From: JBBQSF01 sp038214085
Lineage (GTDB): Bacteria > Bacteroidota > Bacteroidia > Bacteroidales > CG2-30-32-10
NCBI GenBank assembly: GCA_038214085.1
Contig: JBBQSF010000020.1
Location: forward strand, 1 to 30,192
DNA: 30,192 nucleotides
Reading direction: 5' to 3'
The notes under the pieces are model-generated. The model was given only the letters and a program-made list of their open reading frames with translations. It made no database searches and was not told where the DNA came from. A program made the translations under genes and the position numbers. Shown here piece by piece: positions 25,090 through 30,192 of this stretch (positions within the stretch are counted from its first letter, which is position 1; each line of letters starts with the position of its first letter).

Positions 25090-26431
25090 GTTGACTTTTT
25101 TTAATAATTACTTTAATTCGCTTGATTTTTCTTTTATCAACAGATTCTATTTTGAAAACAAAATTACGGTAATAAATCCTTTGGTTTTTTTCTGGAATTT
25201 TTCCTTCAAGTTCGAGTAATAGTCCGGCTAGTGTATCTGATTCCCCTTTTTCTTCATCAAAAAAATCGTTTTCCACGCCAGTAATCTTGTAAAAATCATT
25301 CAGCAAAGTTTTTCCTTCAAAAATAAAGTTAGCATCATCAATTTTTGAATAACCTGATTCGTCAGTATCAAATTCGTCGTTAATTTCACCAACAATTTCT
25401 TCAATAATGTCCTCAAAAGTAACAATACCCGAAGTTCCGCCATATTCATCAACCACAATGGCCATGTGTATTTTCTTTTCTCTAAAATCCTGAAGAAGAT
25501 CATTAATTTTCTTGCTTTCAGGAACAAAAAAAGGAGTTCTTGTTTTTTCCTGCCATTTAAAATCCTGGGTTTCTCCAATATGCGGGAGAATATCTTTGAT
25601 GTACAAAACGCCATAAATATGGTCTAGATCTTCTTTAAACACAGGCATTCGTGAATATCCAGCATCAAGTATGATCTTCATGAGTTCTTCAAAATTCGTT
25701 TCAAAGTCAACAGCTACAATATCAAGCCTAGAACCCATGATTTCCTTTACATCAATTTCACCAAAATTTACAATTCCTTTCAGCAATTTTCTATCTTCAG
25801 CTGTTGCGCTCGTATCTTCAGTAATATCGAGTGCTTGCGAAAGTTCATCAATAGAAATATTGTGTCCTTTTTTTGAAATTCTTTTATCAATAAATGAAGT
25901 TGAAAACATCAGCAATGAGCTCAGTGGATATGAAAGCGCTACAAGAACTTTTATGGGCTGTGAAATAAACAATGCAAATTTAATGGGGTAGTGCGAAGTA
26001 TATATTTTAGGCATAATTTCGCCTAATAATAAAATTAAAAAAGTAATCAGTACAACCTGCAACACAAATCCAAAAACTGGATAATCGATAAAATTAAACA
26101 ATACAGAAACTACATACGTTGAAATGACAACAATACCAACATTTACAAAATTATTTGCAATTAAAATAGTTGCCAGCAGACGTTTGGGCTGTTCCAGTAA
26201 ATGAATCACCGCTTTGCTTCTGCCTGTTTTTTTTCTACGTATGTCATGAACATCAGAAGCATTAAGTGAAAAAAATGCTATTTCGGATGCGGAAAAAATC
26301 GCTGAACAAACCAGTAAAACAGCCATAGCCAAAATTCCGAATACAGCCCCTGAGTTAATGGGATTTAAAAATGCAGTTGTTATAATTAAGATAATATACA
26401 AGTTTGGGTTTGATGTTTTATTAAAAAACAA
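25070..26431 (-). CDS. gldE: Gliding motility-associated protein GldE (CNNM/CBS/CorC type)
   Basis: The frame opens with a TTG at 26431 and gives 453 residues, but that TTG lies inside the apparent promoter box, so the true start is probably downstream, for example the TTG at 26401 (443 residues). The N-terminal third is a DUF21/CNNM domain with about four membrane segments and the SASEIAFFSL motif. Then come two CBS domains (GSRLDIVAV to YGGTSGIVTFEDIIEEIVGEI) and a CorC/HlyC C-terminal domain. GldE partners GldD, and the CNNM fold suggests cation (magnesium) transport. Confidence 0.9.
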   Translation of the reverse strand: MFFNKTSNPNLYIILIITTAFLNPINSGAVFGILAMAVLLVCSAIFSASEIAFFSLNASDVHDIRRKKTGRSKAVIHLLEQPKRLLATILIANNFVNVGIVVISTYVVSVLFNFIDYPVFGFVLQVVLITFLILLLGEIMPKIYTSHYPIKFALFISQPIKVLVALSYPLSSLLMFSTSFIDKRISKKGHNISIDELSQALDITEDTSATAEDRKLLKGIVNFGEIDVKEIMGSRLDIVAVDFETNFEELMKIILDAGYSRMPVFKEDLDHIYGVLYIKDILPHIGETQDFKWQEKTRTPFFVPESKKINDLLQDFREKKIHMAIVVDEYGGTSGIVTFEDIIEEIVGEINDEFDTDESGYSKIDDANFIFEGKTLLNDFYKITGVENDFFDEEKGESDTLAGLLLELEGKIPEKNQRIYYRNFVFKIESVDKRKIKRIKVIIKKSQHEEKGN

Positions 26432-26436
26432 AAATA
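26429..26436 (-). promoter_or_regulatory. TAnnTTTG promoter box overlapping the first possible gldE start
   Basis: On the minus strand the sequence reads TATTTTTG, matching the consensus. Its last three bases are the TTG that opens the longest gldE frame, so a transcript started here would exclude that codon. Confidence 0.4.
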
Positions 26437-26514
26437 ATCAAATTCAACGACATTGATTTTATAGTCTTTATAAAAAATTACACGCTATATATAATAAGGG
26501 TTCGTCAAGGAATA

Positions 26515-26604
26515 GCGTTTACAGAATTGGCGCAGGAATTTTATTATTTTTAATGGCACGAACTGAGGATGACAGCTTGCGACTCTTTGCGAAATTTGTA
26601 ACGC
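26515..26604. repeat. 90-bp imperfect inverted repeat between thiL and gldE
   Basis: The left arm GCGTTTACAGAATTGGCGCA (26515-26534) matches, with small gaps, the reverse complement of the right arm ending at 26604 (GCGTTACAAATTTCGCAAAG). About 45 bases lie between the arms. The 232-base gap between thiL and gldE holds nothing else I can identify besides the gldE promoter. It may be a second type of foldback element or its remnant; only one copy is in the window. Confidence 0.4.
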
Positions 26605-26663
26605 CGAAAATTACCAAAAGAACAATTCTAAATGGAAATGTTATTTCTTATCAATCCGTAAAT

Positions 26664-27713
26664 TTACTTATTCAAAAAGGCATCCCACCCTTGAGCAGTG
26701 ATAGGTATCGAGGTTCCTCCGCTCGAAATCAAGTTACAGCCGCCGTTTTTATGAGTAATATGGCCAATGGGAGAAATTTCGGAAAGGTTTTTTATTTTTT
26801 CAAAATCAATTTGCTTAATGGTAAACAACAGTTCATAATCTTCTCCGCCACTAAGTGCAGCAATCAGCGGATCCATTTTAAATGTTTCAGCCATTATCAC
26901 GGTTGCGGGGTCAATAGGAATTTTCTCCGTATAAATTGCACAACCTACTTCCGAATCGTGGCAGATATGTAGAAGTTCCGAGGCAAGTCCATCGGAAATA
27001 TCAATCATTGCAGAGGGTTTAACTCCTTTTGATTTCAACAATGAAATGATATCGGTTCTGGCTTCAGGCTTTAACATGCGCTCCAAAATGTAATCGTTGC
27101 CTTCAAGATCGGGCTGCATAGAAGGATCAGCTTCATAAACTTTTTTCTCCCTTTCCAGCAATAACAATCCCATATATGCTGCGCCTAAATTTCCGCTTAC
27201 AAAAATAAGGTCGTCTTCGTTGGCTGCGCTTCTGTAGGTAATATCTTCATTTTTCGCCCTGCCAATTACTGTAAGTGATAAAAAAAGCCCAGAAGTACTC
27301 GTAGATGTATCTCCTCCAACAAAATCTACTTTGTATTTTTTGCAAGCCATATTGATGCCTTCGTACAACTCTTCCAGTGCCTGCAACGAAAAGCGGTTTG
27401 AGATAGCAACACATACAGTTATTTGCTCTGCAACTCCATTCATTGCGGCTATGTCGGAAACATTTACCACCACAGCTTTATAACCTAAATGTTTTAATGG
27501 GGTATAACTTAAATCAAAATGAACGCCTTCGATTAGAAGATCCGTTGAAATCAGCATTTCTCTTTCGTCTGATTTTATCACTGCAGCATCGTCGCCAATT
27601 CCTTTAAGTGTTGATTCATTATTGATCTCAACATATTTTGAAAGGTGTTTTATCAAACCGAATTCTCCCAGATCTGCAATTTCGGTGCGTTTTTCTTGTG
27701 TTTTTCTGTACAT
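26664..27713 (-). CDS. thiL: Thiamine-monophosphate kinase
   Basis: From the ATG at 27713 the protein has 349 residues and makes thiamine diphosphate from thiamine monophosphate and ATP. It has the AIR-synthase/ThiL fold, with GIGDDAAVI at 38-46, VGGDTSTS, IDISDGLASEL and ALSGGEDYELLF in the expected order. An in-frame ATG at 27764 would add 17 residues unlike the family and lies upstream of the promoter box, so it is rejected. No thi operon or TPP riboswitch surrounds it. Confidence 0.93.
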   Translation of the reverse strand: MYRKTQEKRTEIADLGEFGLIKHLSKYVEINNESTLKGIGDDAAVIKSDEREMLISTDLLIEGVHFDLSYTPLKHLGYKAVVVNVSDIAAMNGVAEQITVCVAISNRFSLQALEELYEGINMACKKYKVDFVGGDTSTSTSGLFLSLTVIGRAKNEDITYRSAANEDDLIFVSGNLGAAYMGLLLLEREKKVYEADPSMQPDLEGNDYILERMLKPEARTDIISLLKSKGVKPSAMIDISDGLASELLHICHDSEVGCAIYTEKIPIDPATVIMAETFKMDPLIAALSGGEDYELLFTIKQIDFEKIKNLSEISPIGHITHKNGGCNLISSGGTSIPITAQGWDAFLNK

Positions 27714-27717
27714 AACG

Positions 27718-27725
27718 CAAAAGTA
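27718..27725 (-). promoter_or_regulatory. TAnnTTTG promoter box abutting the thiL start
   Basis: Read on the minus strand this is TACTTTTG, a full match. Only four bases separate it from the ATG at 27713, so transcription would begin at or next to the start codon, implying a leaderless mRNA. Confidence 0.4.
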
Positions 27726-27765
27726 GGAAGAATTTTTCACACATTTTGCCGATTCAAAAATCAAG

Positions 27766-27791
27766 CTAAGTGCATGAACATTTTCACTTAG
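27766..27791 (-). terminator. Weak hairpin, possible terminator of the membrane protein gene
   Basis: CTAAGTG (27766-27772) and CACTTAG (27785-27791) form a 7-bp dyad with a 12-base loop. On the minus strand it is followed by CTTGATTTTT, a partial T tract. It lies between the end of the membrane protein gene and thiL, and could instead be an operator for thiL. Confidence 0.35.
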
Positions 27792-27855
27792 ACAATGTAA
27801 TGTTTTATATAAATAACATAATTGAGCAAATAGTGTTTTATAAAGAAACCGATAA

Positions 27856-30192
27856 TTATTTATTTACAGGATAATACCGGTTGTTTTTCATGATGTAAGA
27901 ATTCGTTTTTTTGTAAACAGATAATTCTTTTGGTCGAATCATGAAGCCATCAATTACAAGGCTGTCCGATGATTTCATGTCTTTGTTCCATAGAGTTACC
28001 GTTAATTTATCATCGGATTTTTTAACATTGGCAGGGTATTCAAGCAAGGCCCAGGAACTATCAATGGTAACAATTAAATTGTGAAGACTTTTGTAATCGA
28101 CAAAATAATTTTCGCCTGCAGCATTCGAGTAAATGAGTTCAATTGTGGTTCTGGGAATAAGATCTTTTGTGATGTTTCCGAGCCAGAACGACAGAACAAA
28201 TGCTGTATCTTTTCCTTTAGATAAAAGTGGACCTTCAAAAATCCTGTTAAATTCCCTAATCTTACCTTTATACGAACTTTGAGAAAAATACCCGGGAGAA
28301 GACTGATTTTCCTCAAAATCTATATATTCAAAAGTTTTTGTGCTGTCACTTCTAATAATGCTATTTTGTGCTTTTGCGCCAATAGTAGAAAATTCATTTT
28401 CTGTTTTTTGATATAAAGAATCGGTAAGACTTTCCAGTGTGTTTAAAGATAAATTGTATAAAGAGAAATTCTCAGAAGTGAATATTTGTTTTGATTTGTT
28501 TATGATATTTCTCTCGCTTTCCTTTAACTCATCACAATTTCTTACCAACACTAAAAAGGGTTTTGCTGACTTAATGTTATTTAAGAATGCTGATTTGCGG
28601 TATGGTTCCAATACTATGGATAGGTTTGCATACGTCTGCGAAATGGATGTTCTGCTTAAAAGTACTGCATTCAATGGCAATCCGGTTTTTAATGAAGCAA
28701 TGAATGCGTAATAATGGATATTGCATTTCAAATCGATCCACACATTTTCCGAACCCACATGAAAGTAAGGAAGTGGAATAATGGCCTGATAATCCTGCGG
28801 ATTGATCTGTTTTACCCAAGCATTGGCTTCAGTAGTATTTTCCTTATCGTCTAGTTCGGGAACGCTTCCACTCAATATTGTATTTTGGTCTTTGTTGTTC
28901 TGATTTGCATCAACAAACAAAACCATCACAGCCAGTGTTAGCAAGGGATAATAGAGGCATTTCTTTTTTGTAGATAAAACTTTCCACAAATAATAAAACA
29001 CACCGATATTCAGTGCGAAATAAAATACCCACGAAAAGCGGCCAATACCACGGAATTGCTTGAGCGGACCAAGGTATGGGATGTAATCTTCCATTAATAC
29101 CAGTGGCCAAGCAAACGAAAAAAGCAAAGAGAGGAAACCTGCCCACATCAGTATATTCAGCGTTTTGTTGTCGGTAATTTTAAAGAAATTCCAGCGTCGC
29201 TTAAAAATCAAATGAATGATAATTCCCGAAAGAAGTACAATTAAAAAGAAGCCAAAGTTTGTTGTGCTGAAAAAAGGAACCGCCGCAAATGCGCCAAAAA
29301 GTAGAACAAACAAATAACCTGCAATATGCCCCGTGTAAGCCCAGCCTTCCCATTCAATAGGGTTGGTGTGAATAAATGTCCGTAAAAAAGGTGATGCAAT
29401 GGTTTGATCTTGTAAAAATATTCCTTCCCAACCTGATTTATACACCAGCAATCCCCACGGATATGCAGTGCGGTCAGTAGCGGTATCGCTCAACATTACC
29501 CATAAATTTAGTATCACAATGGGTAAAATAATTTGCAATAAAATATTCACTAAAATAAAGCGAAAGTTGCGTAACGACTTATCGCTGATTAACATGACCA
29601 GCCAGTAAAACAATAATATTATTGCGCTAAAAGCGAAGTTATATGCGTGAAAACTCGACATCAGCAGTAAAAACAATCCAATAACCAAACTTATTTTCCA
29701 GCTTTTTTTCCGGTTAAACAGAAACAAAAAATAAATTATTGCAGGAATCGTAAAAACATAACTTAACGAATAATGCCCTGAAAAACGGTGAACCAGTGGC
29801 GATAAAAACGCAATACCTACAGCAACAATGGCAGCGTAATATCTGTTTACTTTGAGTTCGCGAAAAATAAGATATAAAAAAACGGCAGCAAGCACCAGCG
29901 ATAACAGCATCATAAGGTTGATAATACCAACAGTATAATTTGAAATATCAACAATATTATTTGAAATAAATTTAATGGTATTCGAAAGCGCCGGCTGGCA
30001 ATTGGTGTACATTACATGTTCGCCATAAGGGTAATTCATTCCTTGAAAAACCGAATAGGTGCTGTCGTATTTTATATGGTAAAGCGTGTTGTAATAACTT
30101 TGCAACCCGTCGCCGGAAGTGCTGAAATACACATGATTTATGGATCGCAGCGGCTTTCCATAGTAATAAAACAATAAAATAAAAGCCAACAA
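27856..30192 (-). CDS. Large multi-pass membrane protein, GT-C/YfhO-like (5' end outside window)
   Basis: The frame covers 778 residues and is open at the right edge of the window, so the N-terminus is missing or uncertain. The first about 430 residues contain some ten or more hydrophobic segments. An early loop with SGDGLQSYYN resembles the acidic first loop of GT-C glycosyltransferases and YfhO-like proteins. The last about 340 residues are soluble, probably periplasmic, and partly beta-rich. This layout is common in Bacteroidota proteins that move lipid-linked sugars or modify surface glycans. I do not recognise the exact family, and no glycan genes are adjacent within the window. Confidence 0.65.
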   Translation of the reverse strand: MLAFILLFYYYGKPLRSINHVYFSTSGDGLQSYYNTLYHIKYDSTYSVFQGMNYPYGEHVMYTNCQPALSNTIKFISNNIVDISNYTVGIINLMMLLSLVLAAVFLYLIFRELKVNRYYAAIVAVGIAFLSPLVHRFSGHYSLSYVFTIPAIIYFLFLFNRKKSWKISLVIGLFLLLMSSFHAYNFAFSAIILLFYWLVMLISDKSLRNFRFILVNILLQIILPIVILNLWVMLSDTATDRTAYPWGLLVYKSGWEGIFLQDQTIASPFLRTFIHTNPIEWEGWAYTGHIAGYLFVLLFGAFAAVPFFSTTNFGFFLIVLLSGIIIHLIFKRRWNFFKITDNKTLNILMWAGFLSLLFSFAWPLVLMEDYIPYLGPLKQFRGIGRFSWVFYFALNIGVFYYLWKVLSTKKKCLYYPLLTLAVMVLFVDANQNNKDQNTILSGSVPELDDKENTTEANAWVKQINPQDYQAIIPLPYFHVGSENVWIDLKCNIHYYAFIASLKTGLPLNAVLLSRTSISQTYANLSIVLEPYRKSAFLNNIKSAKPFLVLVRNCDELKESERNIINKSKQIFTSENFSLYNLSLNTLESLTDSLYQKTENEFSTIGAKAQNSIIRSDSTKTFEYIDFEENQSSPGYFSQSSYKGKIREFNRIFEGPLLSKGKDTAFVLSFWLGNITKDLIPRTTIELIYSNAAGENYFVDYKSLHNLIVTIDSSWALLEYPANVKKSDDKLTVTLWNKDMKSSDSLVIDGFMIRPKELSVYKKTNSYIMKNNRYYPVNK

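Noticed and set aside
26553..26972. 139-codon plus-strand frame
   Set aside because: Most of it is antisense to the end of thiL, it starts inside an inverted repeat, and it shows no protein-like motif.

Overview
The window reads as chromosomal DNA of a member of the Bacteroidota. It is AT-rich. Several genes are preceded by TAnnTTTG boxes, the -7 element of this phylum, and the adjacent gliding-motility genes gldE and gldD are a Bacteroidota hallmark. I see no tRNA, rRNA, CRISPR array, phage gene or transposase gene.

Left region (1-7866): a purine-catabolism-type cluster related to the ygf/xdh clusters of enterobacteria, enterococci and gut anaerobes. It holds the C-terminal end of a YgfK-like iron-sulfur protein, two different PLP fold-type II enzymes (one cysteine-synthase/lyase-like, one threonine-synthase-like with an N-terminal zinc ribbon), and a fused [2Fe-2S]/molybdopterin xanthine dehydrogenase of the putative selenium-dependent (XdhD-like) type. 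A tiny lipoprotein gene with a strong terminator lies between the two PLP genes. A type II NADH dehydrogenase converges on the xdh gene.

Middle region (8122-15494): a cytoplasmic multi-PAS histidine kinase is divergent from a molybdenum-cofactor operon. The operon order is a MobB-like P-loop protein, moeA, a shortened moaA, moaC, a MOSC-MogA fusion and an HD-domain protein. The operon plausibly supplies cofactor to the xanthine dehydrogenase. No moaD, moaE, mobA or XDH FAD-subunit gene is present in the window.

Right region (15515-30192): mostly housekeeping genes. These are a small membrane protein, an alpha/beta hydrolase, a zinc-ribbon protein, formate-tetrahydrofolate ligase (fhs) with a clear terminator, an aldehyde dehydrogenase and an ABC-F ATPase. 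On the minus strand follow an NAD-dependent epimerase with an APS-reductase-type cysH, gldE-gldD, thiL, and a large multi-pass membrane protein cut by the window edge.

The clearest signals beyond ordinary genes are a 193-bp foldback (MITE-like) repeat present in two near-identical copies (2259-2451 and 7894-8086), a MoaA that lacks its usual internal segment yet keeps both iron-sulfur motifs and the terminal Gly-Gly, and several genes whose promoter boxes lie so close to the start codon that leaders must be very short or absent.
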